Below, in pieces: positions 54,248 through 64,000 of a stretch of DNA of 64,000 bases. Origin of the DNA: Escarpia spicata (Eukaryota > Annelida > Polychaeta > Sabellida > Siboglinidae); contig OZ023206.1 in the NCBI GenBank assembly GCA_963995525.1, positions 6,612,719 through 6,676,718 on the forward strand, given 5' to 3'. Below the pieces are notes generated by a model, which was given only the letters and a program-made list of their open reading frames with translations, was not told the origin of the DNA and did not search any database. A program made the position numbers and the translations under genes. Position 1 is the first letter of the stretch. Each line of letters opens with the position of its first letter.

Positions 54248-54619
54248 GAGTATGATTATGTTGATATTTAATTAAAATGACTGTCAATGATGCAACAGTT
54301 GAAGCATCAGATGTAGTCTATTGAAAAAAGATCCAAACAACTGATTTACCCCATACCTTCATTGTCCACCTAACAAGATTGCCACACAGATAATTAACTC
54401 TAGATGGCAGGTGGACAAGGAAGCCTTTTTGGCTTATTGAGAGCCCAACCATTTTTATCCAACCCTTCTGCATCCCGCCCTTCTGAGGTGTATCGATTGT
54501 ATGTTTACACATATTCACGCAGCAAACACCCACACAATCAGCAGATAATCTGTTCTATTAATTTACAGTCCTTTGTGAAAATTATAACTTTCTTATACCT
54601 AATCTACACTCCTCCTTTA
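54248..54619. other. No gene seen
   Basis: Short unique stretch inside the TIR element. Overlapping 71-74 codon ORFs show no domain. Confidence 0.5.
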
Positions 54620-55565
54620 CTAATATAACTTCATGTCCTCTAGTACTTCTATCCTTCCTGAGAAAAAAGTATTTCTATCAATGTTTTTATAACCATTCAA
54701 TATTTTAAACACTTCTATCTCATCTCCTCTCAATCTCCTGGACTCTAGTGTTAGTAAACCATCTTCTTTTAGCTGTATTTCATAACTAAGATCCCTCAGT
54801 TTTGGTATCAGTATTTTAGTCGCTCTCCTCTGTACTCTTTGTAGCATATCTATGTCCTTCTTGCGATATGGCCTCCACGTTTGTATACAATATTCTAATT
54901 GAGGCCTAACTACTGTTTTGTACAATTTATCTTTTTTTTTCCTTATACACTATATTTCACCTAATTAATCCAAGAATTTTATTTCCCTATGTAGCTGCAA
55001 ATCCGCACTACTTAGAAACTTTCATCTCAGCACTAGTGGTTAACCCAAAGTCCTTTTCTTTTACAGTTGTATTTAAAACAGTACCCCCCATTGTATATTG
55101 TACATCTTCGTTCCCAAGTCCTGTGTGGAGGCATATACATTTCCAAAAATTGAACCACATTTGCCCCTTTTCAGACCATTTGATCAACCTGTCAAGATCA
55201 TCTTGTAAATGTTGTCTGTCTACATAACGTTTGATCCTTCTGAACACTTTTGTATCATCCGAAAATGTCAACACCTTTCTTGTTGTATCATCGTCCAAAT
55301 CGTTGATATATATTAAGAATAATATAGGTCCCAGTACTGATTCCAGTGGTACCCCACTCAAAACTGATTTCCAGTTTGAATCCTCCCCATCAACTACTAT
55401 CAGTTAGCTTCTGTCCTTTGTCTTCTGTCAATCAGCCATTTTTTTATCCAGTTAATTACATCATTTCTTATGCCATGGACCTATAGTTTAAGTAGTAATC
55501 TTTGATGTGGCACTTTGTCAAAAGCTTTCTGAAAATCTAAATACATGATATGTACTGGTGATGTC
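54620..55565 (-). pseudogene. LINE RT fragment (CR1/jockey-like)
   Basis: The minus strand reads YLDFQKAFDKVPHQRLLLKL (near 55550), a stop, INWIKKWLIDRRQ, GVPLESVLGPILFLIYINDL, VLTFSDDTKVFRRIKRYVDR, QHLQDDLDRLIKWSEKGQMW, KEKDFGLTTSAEMKVSK, then MYKTVVRPQLEYCIQTWRPY, RKKDIDMLQRVQRRATKI and RRLRGDEIEVFKILNGYKNI. The catalytic ADD is changed to SDD. About 80 bp that should link KVSK to YKTVVRP is missing. Inserted in the TIR element in antisense to its gene. Confidence 0.87.
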
Positions 55566-56494
55566 TCCCATATATAAATATATACAGTATCTTGAAACAA
55601 CCCTATTGTGGGGGTCGTATATTAATTCCTAAGCGTTTGGTGCTCCAGGTTCAAGCTGTAAGATGAAAACTACCCACATGCATAATATGCAAGCTTGATT
55701 CTAAGTCAATGTTATGCCTCAGGTGGTTTTCACAAGCCTGTTGTCATTAGATGTAAATTCTAAGTGCACACTAGTAGCAGCCAGTGACCCAACTGACATG
55801 AAAGCAATTAGTTAGGTTCAGGCAACTGTTTGCACAATCTGAAATGAAGCCAGGGACAGTCAGTGACTGAGCTGGGTGAACTGTGAATGTCCAGTGGGTG
55901 ATAAGGCACTTCAGGGCTGGGTTAAAAATGTTAAAATGAACACAATCCAGCTATACAGTATTTAACTTAAATTATAATATTGTACTTTCAAGTTTTTGAT
56001 AAGTTTGTACAATGTCATTGTGCTTTATTAGCTTGCTTGGCCTGTTACAGACAGTTACCAGTTAGCCTCTTAATTGAAGTTAGTTTAAATTGAATGTTAA
56101 TTAAATGAAAGTTATTTGTTAATTTTAATTTATTGAAAAAAATTGGGAGGTTAATTTAATTTAATTGACCTGATAAACGTATGATATTAATTAATTTAAC
56201 TGCAAAATATCTGAGTTGATGTATTTTAAATAATTTTCAAAGTTAGTTTCCCATGCCTGCTCTCAATATTCTTTGATGTTTCCTACACTAAATAAGTTTA
56301 GGTATGCAAGCATGCCAAATTGTTTTATGTGAAGGAATCTTCATAGTATATTGAGTTACTTTGTTGAAATAAAAGTGACTGATCATAGAACAATATTTTA
56401 TACTCAGTATTTTATTATTGTGTTGTGTTATATTTTATAAATACCATAATGTGGTGTCTTGGCATCAATATTGTTTAACAAATAAGATAATTAT
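55566..56494. other. No gene seen
   Basis: A+T-rich spacer with short TTAATT-rich runs near 56090-56200. Confidence 0.55.
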
Positions 56495-56827
56495 ACGTTA
56501 AAAATGTAAATTCTTATATAGCGCAATATCCAGTCCTTAGGACTGCTCGATGCGTTTTACACTTTACTCCCTGGCAGACCTGTTCAATCGAACACCATCT
56601 CGACTTCTCTTGGAAGTATTCAGCCACGCTGTGATTAATGCGTGAAGACTATTTGTACACAAATATCCACCACTGTCTATAGCCAAGTACTCAGTCATAC
56701 AGCTGAGTGAACTATAGCAATGCAGAGTAAATGAACTACCCCAAAATTCGACACCGCCGCACAGAATTCGAACCTGCTTCCTCCCAGTCGAGAGTCCGGA
56801 GCTCTTACTCTTGTGCTACTGTGCTCC
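56495..56827 (-). mobile_element. tRNA-derived SINE
   Basis: The minus strand begins GGAGCACAGTAGCACAAGAG, with an A-box-like AGTAGCACAA at 56811-56820 and a canonical B box GGTTCGAATTC at 56764-56774, about 45 nt apart as in tRNAs. The body continues to a tail at 56510-56560 reading, on plus, TATATAGCGCAATATCCAGT. The same tail is seen at 30310-30350 and, inverted, at 59405-59450, so tails are shared between families. Transcription would be by Pol III. Confidence 0.75.
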
Positions 56828-57118
56828 ACATACATTATATTATTATTTTTTATGAACAATGAGTAGCATAGCTAGAATAAATGTTATTTACATTTATATA
56901 TGTGTATTTTGCTCACAACTGATGCATGGTTACTATCTTGTGACTGTTTTACTAAATTGTTATTTTATCATCTTAAACACCATTATGGTAATATGTCCAC
57001 CTACCTTACTGGGTGTGGTTAAATTTCTAAAGTAAGTTACAATGTCTAATTAAATATATTGAAAGTGACAATTGATTGTTACAGGTGATACATGCATAAC
57101 TTGGCATGCTCTCCACAG

Positions 57119-57201
57119 AAAACAGTGATGTTTACGTACTACCCTGTTTTTTGGCAATATTGCTGGATATGGGTCAGTTCATGACATGGCTGTTTGACCA
57201 G
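57119..57201 (+). CDS. Ulp1-like protease, exon a
   Basis: Acceptor ATGCTCTCCACAG, donor GACCAG/GTTAGT. Reads NSDVYVLPCFLAILLDMGQF MTWLFDQ as 27 codons. This looks like the N-terminal part of the C48 fold, in which a hydrophobic helix precedes the catalytic His strand. Enters phase 2 and leaves phase 0, matching the next exon. Confidence 0.6.
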
Positions 57202-57844
57202 GTTAGTAGTTGTTCATGAGAATAGAACGTAACCTGTCACAGTAAAAATCTGTCATGCACAAAACCCATGACCAAGAATGATACAAAGTTACTGATGTCA
57301 TTATTATTTCTTCTATCAAATGCATATGAAGTGCTAATATGTGACATAATAATTGTAAAACAAAACTAAACATATGACAATAACATACTGTTAGGGGCTA
57401 AGTCTATTATGGATTTTGTCCATGACATGCTATGTCCATGATGGGAACTATGTCCATGTGGTGGTTTTCCGTGAGCATTATTTCCAATCAATTCACACTC
57501 AAGAAATAGTATAGATATAGTATGATGTGATGAACTGTAACAAAAAGGTAAACTGGTGTTGAACTAAACTGCCAGAAGTCAAAATAATGGAACACCATGT
57601 AGAAACTACAAATAACACACATTTTATTTAAAATATAATCAAAAATACTAATATATTTGATTATCTGTAAATTATTTAACTATGTTATTTGTAGCTTAGG
57701 CTAATACATGTCTTAATATTATATTATTAAGTTTCGACCACCTGTACATTGTTGAGTGAGTTAGTCTGATTTTGTTCACTGTGATACCCTTACACTTATT
57801 GTTTTTTTTTACAAGCAGTAATGTGTGTTATTTTTTTCCCCTAG

Positions 57845-57996
57845 ATATGCTTTGCCAACTACCACTGGATCATGCTGCCCATCTGTCACCAGAACCATTG
57901 GTTCCTGCTGGTGGCAAATGTACAGGACAAGACAGTGGCAGTGCTGGACTCACTGCCGCAGGAGACAAGACGAAACAAGTTTGTCGCCCTATGGCA
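57845..57996 (+). CDS. Ulp1-like protease, exon b (catalytic His and Asp)
   Basis: Acceptor TTATTTTTTTCCCCTAG, donor TGGCA/GTAAGT. Reads ICFANYHWIMLPICHQNHWF, LLVANVQDKTVAVLDSLPQE and TRRNKFVALWQ. NHW followed about 15 residues later by LDSL is the catalytic His/Asp signature of SUMO-protease-like C48 peptidases. Many transposons carry such a domain; its task there is unclear. Phase 0 in, phase 2 out. Confidence 0.82.
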
Positions 57997-58445
57997 GTAA
58001 GTATTACCTGCCAACGAACCAGTGCAACCATTCCTACTGTTTGTGTGCAATACAATCACTTTCTTATAGTTTCTACCCCTACATTGGTTAACAACTGCTG
58101 TAACACCACTTATTGATTACGTGTGTCTTTACACATGTCCATGTTTTCATTGGTGTAGTAAAACAGTGGAGACAGGGCTTGTTGTCTACTTCAGTGTTGA
58201 TGGTAACAAGCCTTTCATTCATGCCTGCTGTTGGTTAGTGATATGTTTTATGCAGGAGTATGTAGATTATTTTAACATGTGGCCCTGTAGTCAGACTATA
58301 GTTTCAATACACTTTGCAAATAATTGTGATATCTGGATAGTATGGATATTGTTCCTGCATTCGTAGGTCCGTTATTTTTATGAGATGCCCGAATTAAGCT
58401 GCAAAATGACTGATAAATGTGAACGGATTTCTGTCCTTCTTCAAG

Positions 58446-58545
58446 GCAGTACACGCAAGCGAGAAATGCAAAGCTGGGCTTGCCATTGGAGACATGGACA
58501 GCCATAAAGGTAAGATGTGGTCAGCAGGAAGACAGCCACAGTGAT
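58446..58545 (+). CDS. Ulp1-like protease, exon c (Gln box; Cys not seen)
   Basis: Acceptor TTTCTGTCCTTCTTCAAG. Completing the split Gln codon it reads QYTQARNAKLGLPLETWTAI, K, then VRCGQQEDSHSDGE. The CGQQEDSHS stretch is where C48 peptidases carry the oxyanion Gln and, six residues on, the catalytic Cys before Gly. Here that residue is Asp (GAT, 58543-58545). A donor-like AAAG/GTAAGA at 58509 lies just before the box; using it would give phase 0 into exon d and drop the box altogether. The true 3' end is therefore uncertain, and the protein is probably inactive as a protease. Confidence 0.6.
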
Positions 58546-59036
58546 GGTGAGCATCATTTGAGAAACAATTAGGTCTTACCATTAATTGTAATTTAGGATA
58601 TATTAAGACAATAAATTCCTGCCAATTTGAGAAAAAAAACAGCAAATGTGCCAATCCTCCACATGGTGCTATATACACAGAGACACAATAGTATGTTTCC
58701 TGGCATATTTCATGACATTTGCTATGTTATATATTTGAACAGTTTTTCGCAATGCTGGTTACATAAAACGTCCCTCACTGATGTAGGAATGAAAACTTCA
58801 CGATACACACTAATTGCCAGCTCGCTTACAATAACATTGAGCGTGTTATCACACTACCAAGTACCAAGTTGGTTTGTGTAAAGTATTATATTTCACAGAA
58901 ATAGCAAAGGAAAAGTGTGACCTATATCTATGTATGTTATTAAGGGATGATATGTTTTCAGATGAGTGTATTATTTATGTAAGGAAATATTATTTATGTA
59001 AGGAAATGTTAACATTAATGTGTATCTGTATTCCAG

Positions 59037-59147
59037 TATGCAAAGGCCATCAGCGTTGGAGTACCACCTCACAAGATACGCCAGTGCCATGTTGATGCTT
59101 TTAGAAAGGCAGTATTATCAGAGTTCCTGCAATACAAGACACAGTAA
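59037..59147 (+). CDS. Ulp1-like protease, last exon
   Basis: Acceptor GTATCTGTATTCCAG. Reads YAKAISVGVPPHKIRQCHVD, AFRKAVLSEFLQYKTQ, stop TAA 59145-59147. Matches the last helix of the Ulp1 fold, in which the segment after the Cys-Gly box runs into a helix ending R..v..EL. Phase 0 in. It follows exon c after about 490 bp without a visible Cys-box exon. Confidence 0.7.
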   Translation, partial: YAKAISVGVPPHKIRQCHVDAFRKAVLSEFLQYKTQ

Positions 59148-60116
59148 TGGCACATGCAGTCACTGACTGTATACTTTAATTTGTCATCTCACTATTTTAA
59201 TCCCACCTCATTCTATTATTTGATGGCTCTTAGTGTAATTTATTATTTAAATATATTATATATTATTTATATATGTTTTAGGTATAATGCCCTTATATTT
59301 AAATTGTTTATTAATTCAATGTACGATTCTTAGTTGTATTGTTTTTATGATATTTAACTTAATATTTTAATGATCTAACTATACAGGTTTGGTATTATGA
59401 TTGTATTGTAAAGCACCGTAGAGCACTGTGTGATTATGGCGCTATATAAATATCTTATTTTATTATTATTACAGTCATGCTATATATGAATTAATGATTA
59501 CTTGTGACAATGGTTTTATTTCTGAATAATTAAATTTTATATTACTTGGCTGATTAAATATTATTATATACTTTATTTGTAGCAATGTTGTATTGCAAGC
59601 GAGTGCAGCGTTATATAACGGGCTATGTGGTTTGGTTCTTTGCAAATGTATGCCAATCATTTTAGTGTATTCCTGTTGTTTTATGTTACTTTGTTTAACG
59701 TAATAACAATCACAGCTTTAGTTTCATAAGGATCTCCTCAGTTTAATTTACATTACATTAGATTGCCCATAACGTGACGTAAATATGTATGAGAAATGCT
59801 AATGTTATCTATGAGTTAATAATTATTTGTAACAATAGTTTTATTTTTTAATAATTGCATTTGATCACTTGTCTGATGAAACATCACAGTATTATACAAA
59901 GGGCTAGTTATGATCTGTGTAAATAAATAATTTTTTACATTTTATATTTCATTTAATAATACTATTTGAACTGTTATGTCACACATAATTATACACGTTA
60001 ACATGATAATAAATGTTTACTTATGTAAGTCGTGAATGCATGACCCGTTTCCATAAATATATTATTAAAGAATTGTTGAGTTACTCAGAGTTGCGTTGGG
60101 AAAAACTGTTTGGAAA
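59148..60116. other. 3' region of the element; SINE/LINE tail
   Basis: GTAAAGCACCGTAGAGCACT and ATGGCGCTATATAAATA at 59408-59450, followed by (TTA)n to 59473, is the tail family in plus orientation. The rest is A+T-rich without genes. Confidence 0.65.
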
Positions 60117-60790
60117 TGGTGACCCCAAGATCCCCACCCTCCGTACGAATTTTGAAGTGCCTCAATGGGACTTCTAGACTGCACACAAAATGTCAGCCCC
60201 ATATTTCCAAAACTGATGGAGATAAGTGCTATTTTAAAATTGTGACCCCCAAACCGCCACCCCGGACAATTTTAGAAAAAAATATTAATGATCTAGCGTA
60301 CCCATCCCAATGGGTACGCTAGATGGCATAAAATGTATACAGGCATGACTGGCCCAGATAAGTGCCATTTTAAAATTGTGACCCCCACATTTTGAATTTT
60401 TTTCTTCAATATATAGATCCCAATGGGCTTGCTAGATCAAACACAAAAGTTCAACTCCACACATGACAAAATGACAGAGATAAGTGCCATTTTAAAATTG
60501 TGACCTCCCGAGACCCCCACCATCTGGATGAATTTCGAAAAAAAAACTATATGTACAAACTACCCCAATGGACACCCTAGATCACACACAAAATTTCAGC
60601 TTTATACATATCAAATTAACAGAGATATGTGTCATTTATAAATTGTCACCTCCCAAGATTCCCACCCCCGACAAATTTAAAAAAATCTAAATCTACGAAC
60701 CACCCCCAATGGGCCTGCTAGATTATACACGAAATTTCAGCTTCATACATGCCAAACTGACAGAAATAAGTATGTGTCATGTCATTTAAA
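60117..60790. repeat. About 120-bp degenerate tandem repeat, 5-6 copies
   Basis: GTGCCATTTTAAAATTGTGA-like text followed by CCCCCA or CTCCC recurs at about 60225, 60361, 60485 and 60628, each with CAATGGG and a C-TAGAT-ACACAAA-TTCAGC block. Spacing about 120-140 bp. Confidence 0.85.
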
Positions 60791-60977
60791 ATGCTGAAAT
60801 TTGTGTTTACCACAACACCCGCTGTGCGTATAAACAGCGCTGAAAACTGCAGCTCTGTGTGACGAAGTCGTAAGATACACAACGTCAACGCTCTGAGACA
60901 ATGACATCAAAATAAAACACAATTTTGTTTGCAAATAACTACAAGTTATGCTAACTATGAGGTTTTTTATGTAATAG

Positions 60978-61160
60978 GCGCTAACCTTTGACATGTACTG
61001 TGTGTACGCAAAACGGAACCGGAACTTACTCTCAGACCGGAACCTCCTTCCAGACCGTACAGCTGCGGGCCGAAAGTAGGCGCTAACCTTTGACATGTAC
61101 AATCGCATGCGCAATACGCAAAACGGAACCGGAACTTACTCTCAGACCGGAACCTCCAAC
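60978..61160. repeat. Duplicated right end block
   Basis: AGGCGCTAACCTTTGACATG and CGCAAAACGGAACCGGAACT plus CTCAGACCGGAACCTCC occur at 60978-61049 and again at 61078-61156, about 100 bp apart. The element's right terminus is thus doubled. Confidence 0.93.
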
Positions 61161-61174
61161 CAGACCAGTACACC
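61105..61174 (-). repeat. Right terminal inverted repeat (70 bp)
   Basis: Reverse complement of 52372-52441 with one visible mismatch; outer end CCAGTACACC at 61174. Confidence 0.93.
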
Positions 61175-61945
61175 TGTACAGGCCTAGTGTGTGTGTATTG
61201 AGCTAAGTGGCTGAGGCGATTCTTACTACCAGCAGTTTGGCGTAATGAAACCACCCAACGCCTTCAGCCAATCACGACATGGCGGGATTAGGTCCCAGCC
61301 TTTGAACTGGATTTGCGGTTAAGCCGCCACTTCTGCGTTGGGTATCTGTGTGTCATGTCGTGTATATCCTGATACTTCTAAATCCGCCTTCCTCCCCACA
61401 TTTCTTCATAGGCACGTTTAGTTAAACAATTATTGTACACAGTTGGTTGAAAAAGAAGTCGGAAAATTTCGCAACGTTTTCCCCAATTTCGGTTTGAACA
61501 CAGGGGCATATACCCAATTATTGAATGTGTTGGGTTCTGGTGCGTCGACAGGCTTTTCGTTTTACAAACGGTATATAATTTTCCTTATGTTTATACAGGA
61601 TAGGCGCATGGCCCCACCGTTTTGTAATTGCATGTGTCTATTGGTGGTGGAATGTTTGTATTGTTTGCTTAGGTTTATATTCGTAGTGGTTTTATACCTC
61701 TATAGCGACAAATAATGTATGTTTGTAATATTGTTGTCATGTTGTAGGAATGTGTGCCTGAGAAACTTTGATGGGGCTGTACAAGGGTTCAGTTTCCTAT
61801 CTGGTTTGCATGTTAGACATCACATTCGTACTATCTTTATGCCCAAAAGTGGCTGCATGAAAAGCAGTCCACTTTCCAATAAAACACGTCATTCTTTGAC
61901 CAATTTCAATTCTCAAACTACATTGGACTTGTGTTGGTTATTGCA
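61175..61945. other. Unassigned DNA between TIR element and LINE half
   Basis: About 770 bp not found in the LINE. ORFs 61443-61715 and 61719-61955 show no domain. May be a further insertion. Confidence 0.5.
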
Positions 61946-62300
61946 TAAAAGCTAATTTTCAGTAATATATCGTTGCCCATAACAATTCATACAGGATATT
62001 GAACATTCTGCCTATGAGGTTTAGCGATAGCCACATGTTTGCTGCACCAAATGTAAAATCATGTTAAGGTATTATTAGAACAGCTATTTTTAGACAAGGA
62101 TTGGCGTGTCTGTGAATACCATTACTCAAAACATGTTTACCAGCCACACGTACCGACCGTCGCAATTGCGGCACCAGGGAATATTATTTTTAGATAAATT
62201 GTTTTATAAATGTTTTTTTTATATAGATATACTGTTTTATCGATGCTTTTTATATGGACATACTGATTGTTTGTCTGAGATAAAATATTGTTATTATTAT
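61946..62300 (+). mobile_element. LINE 3' end, right half of a split copy
   Basis: AAAAGCTAATTTTCAGTAAT, GATATTGAACATTCTGCC and AGCGATAGCCACATGTTTGC match 41230-41345; the end GATTGTTTGTCTGAGATAAA plus (TTA)n matches 41565-41600. It begins roughly where 52139-52320 stops in the LINE. Confidence 0.85.
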
Positions 62301-62314
62301 TAGTAGTGGAACTG

Positions 62315-62315
62315 T

Positions 62316-62377
<62 letters not shown>

Positions 62378-62408
62378 ATAGTAGTAGTAGTAGTAGTAGT
62401 AGTAATAA
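62315..62408. repeat. (AGT)n microsatellite
   Basis: About 94 bp of AGT/GTA trinucleotides with two interruptions. Confidence 0.98.
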
Positions 62409-62769
62409 TCTTTAAGATTAATTCTAATTGTGGTTTCTATAAGTAGCATGTAAGTATTACGTCAAATTTTGTGCAATTTATGGAACGTAATAATTAGTAG
62501 GTACGAACAAATTTTTCGTTCCTTTCTCAGATGCAAACATGCTAAAAAACTACTTCATGTAACACCCTAAGTAGTACTATAGCATACGTCACACAAAAAA
62601 GGCGTACATTATTTAAAATTATTTTATTTGTTGGTTATATAACAAACGTGAAACAATCCATTTTGACAGGTTGTGTTGATAAAAACGCGCATTAGATTGG
62701 CAGTTCAAATGGGTAACAGAATGAGTACAAATAACACAATACATGTGTCAGACTAGGGTTCAATTGTGA

Positions 62770-62985
62770 GTGATCGCATTTAAATGCAAATGCAAATGTT
62801 TGAAAGGATTCAAATGCAAGTGCACTGATACACGGTTGCATTTAAATACAAACGCAAATGAAAGTTTTTGAAATGAATCAAATGCAACTGCAAGTGTTTA
62901 AAAAAAAACAAATGCAAATGTTTAAACTATTCAACTCCAAAGGCAAAAGCAAGTGTTTTGAAAAAATGCAAATGTTTGACCTCAT
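62770..62985. repeat. Degenerate AAATGCAAATG repeat
   Basis: Short imprecise units (AAATGCAAATG, AAATGCAAGTG, AAACGCAAATG) with TTTGAAA spacers. It contains at least four exact ATGCAAAT octamers. Confidence 0.85.
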
Positions 62986-63495
62986 ACAATTTAACTGACA
63001 TGTTACATTGGCACAGCGCCAAGCGTTCGCTGCAATCCGCTGAAGAACAATTACTCAAGTCTTGTCGTGCCAAGGAGTAGACTGATGCGACATGGGAACT
63101 GCTCCTTTGTTTTAGTCGTATCTGTGTCAGGCGAATCTTCGGGTTCGGCGGTGTCGTTCAAGAAGGCCACCAAAATGTTTTTATTCTGCAAGGAATGTTC
63201 CTGCCTGAATAGTTGTACATTTTAAATTAAAACATTATCTTTAGGATCGTATTACTTTTGATTGTTGTTGAGCTTCATTTTAATTTAATTTAACATACCT
63301 TTTTAGGTAATGTTTATGTTTACCTTCGTTGTTAAACTACCTTTGAACAATACGATCTACGTGAGCAGTTAGTTTTATTATATTCACCATATCTTGTAAT
63401 TTGTTACAATACAATTTATCTGGTCTCCACATCTGTCATACATACAACTGCCAACTTACATAACGTGTTGCAAGAGTGCAGTTGTAGACAGTTCG
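62986..63495. other. No gene seen
   Basis: Unique sequence without recognised features. Confidence 0.5.
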
Positions 63496-63519
63496 TGAGT
63501 ATGTGTGTGTGAATGCGTA

Positions 63520-63780
63520 TGTCCACGTGTTTCTATTATATGTGTGCGTGTGTGCTCGTGTTTCTATTATATGTGTGCTCGTGTCCACGTGTTTCTATTA
63601 TTGTGTGCGTGTGTCCACGTGTTTCTATTATATGTGTGCGTGTGTCCTCGTGTTTCTATTATATCTGTGCGTGTGTCCTCGTGTTTCTATTATATATGTG
63701 CGTGTGTCCTCGTGTTTCTATTATATGTGTGCGTGTGTCCACGTGTTTCTATTATTGTGTGCGTGTATCTACGGGTTCCT
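63520..63780. repeat. About 31-bp tandem repeat, 8 copies
   Basis: TGTGCGTGTGTCCACGTG or the CTCGTG variant, then TTTCTATTATA. All three plus frames stay open because of composition (VSIICVRVSSCFYY). No protein call is supported. Confidence 0.95.
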
Positions 63781-64000
63781 GTTATACGTTTGCATGTTTC
63801 TTGCCTTACCGAGCGACCGACCGTTGTTTGATCTTTTTTAAATCCTTCTTGGAAGACACATAATGTAGCGGACGATCGCAATCACAGGCTACTAGAGGTA
63901 TGTCAATGCCATTAAATATAACTAAGACTAATCATACAGCAGCACCGTGTGTCTGCTAAGCGTGTATTCATAATATATATTTACAAATATAGTAAGAAAC

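Larger units (their letters stand above)
52372..61174 (+). mobile_element. 8.8-kb TIR transposon with a Ulp1-like protease gene
   Basis: Left end GGTGTACTGGTCTGGTTGG at 52372 reappears inverted ending at 61174; the 70-bp ends (52372-52441 and 61105-61174) are almost identical. Subterminal repeats lie at both ends. Plus-strand exons at 52762, 57119, 57845, 58446 and 59037 encode a protease-type protein. LINE, SINE and tRNA-like insertions lie between the exons. I found no recognisable transposase; it may have been lost. No clear target-site duplication. Confidence 0.82.

Noticed and set aside
52372..61174. Polinton/Maverick virus-like element
   Set aside because: A C48-like protease and long TIRs prompted the idea, but no DNA polymerase B, integrase, packaging ATPase or capsid motif was seen, and the gene is intron-containing.
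63503..63863. Three overlapping plus ORFs rich in Cys, Tyr and Val
   Set aside because: Open in all three frames because of the GTGTGCGTGTGTCC repeat; not protein-coding.

Overview
The window is animal (metazoan) genomic DNA. It has one host gene with GT-AG introns, encoding a chromatin protein of the NSD histone methyltransferase family, and a very dense load of old transposable elements. The element mix (BEL/Pao, Mag-like Ty3, pogo with a zinc-finger tail, piggyBac, several LINE families, a tRNA-derived SINE, long-TIR transposons) and the A+T-rich spacers suggest a marine invertebrate, perhaps a mollusc. No sequence here proves the phylum.

Left third (1-19.7 kb): ten minus-strand exons of an NSD-type gene run from 19691 down to 2978. 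In order they encode a Pro/Ser/Thr-rich N-terminus, PWWP1, an HMG-box-like helix region, linkers, several PHD fingers and the first residues of PWWP2. Reading phase is consistent at all nine junctions. The catalytic AWS/SET part must lie beyond the left edge. The introns hold tandem repeats (57, 27, 62, 46 and 45 bp units), an internally deleted DDE-type transposon (about 9.93-13.39 kb) and a decayed insert (14.77-15.70 kb). A 57-bp minisatellite of about 40 copies fills the first 2.26 kb.

Middle (20-37.3 kb): a palindromic MITE, a piggyBac-like element flanked by TTAA, a transposon with roughly 700-bp inverted arms and an XPG-nuclease-like transposase (Academ-like), LINE fragments, short coding-like minisatellites, a roughly 105-bp duplicate of the NSD N-terminal exon at 32.1 kb, a small TIR element with an 81-residue ORF, and a pogo-like transposase that has lost its DDE core.

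Right (37.8-64 kb): a LINE with ORF1, endonuclease and RT broken by an 82-bp triplication; a BEL/Pao polyprotein with many stops; a LINE fragment; a Ty3/Mag-like element with a nearly complete pol but a 5' LTR cut to about 34 bp; and an 8.8-kb element (52372-61174) with 70-bp inverted ends carrying a spliced Ulp1/C48-type cysteine protease gene. That element lies between two pieces of one LINE copy, so it probably landed inside it. It has itself received a LINE and a SINE. Microsatellites and degenerate repeats finish the window.

No tRNA, rRNA or CRISPR was found. Promoters and poly(A) sites could not be assigned. Apart from the NSD exons, nearly all coding-like sequence here belongs to mobile elements, most of it broken.
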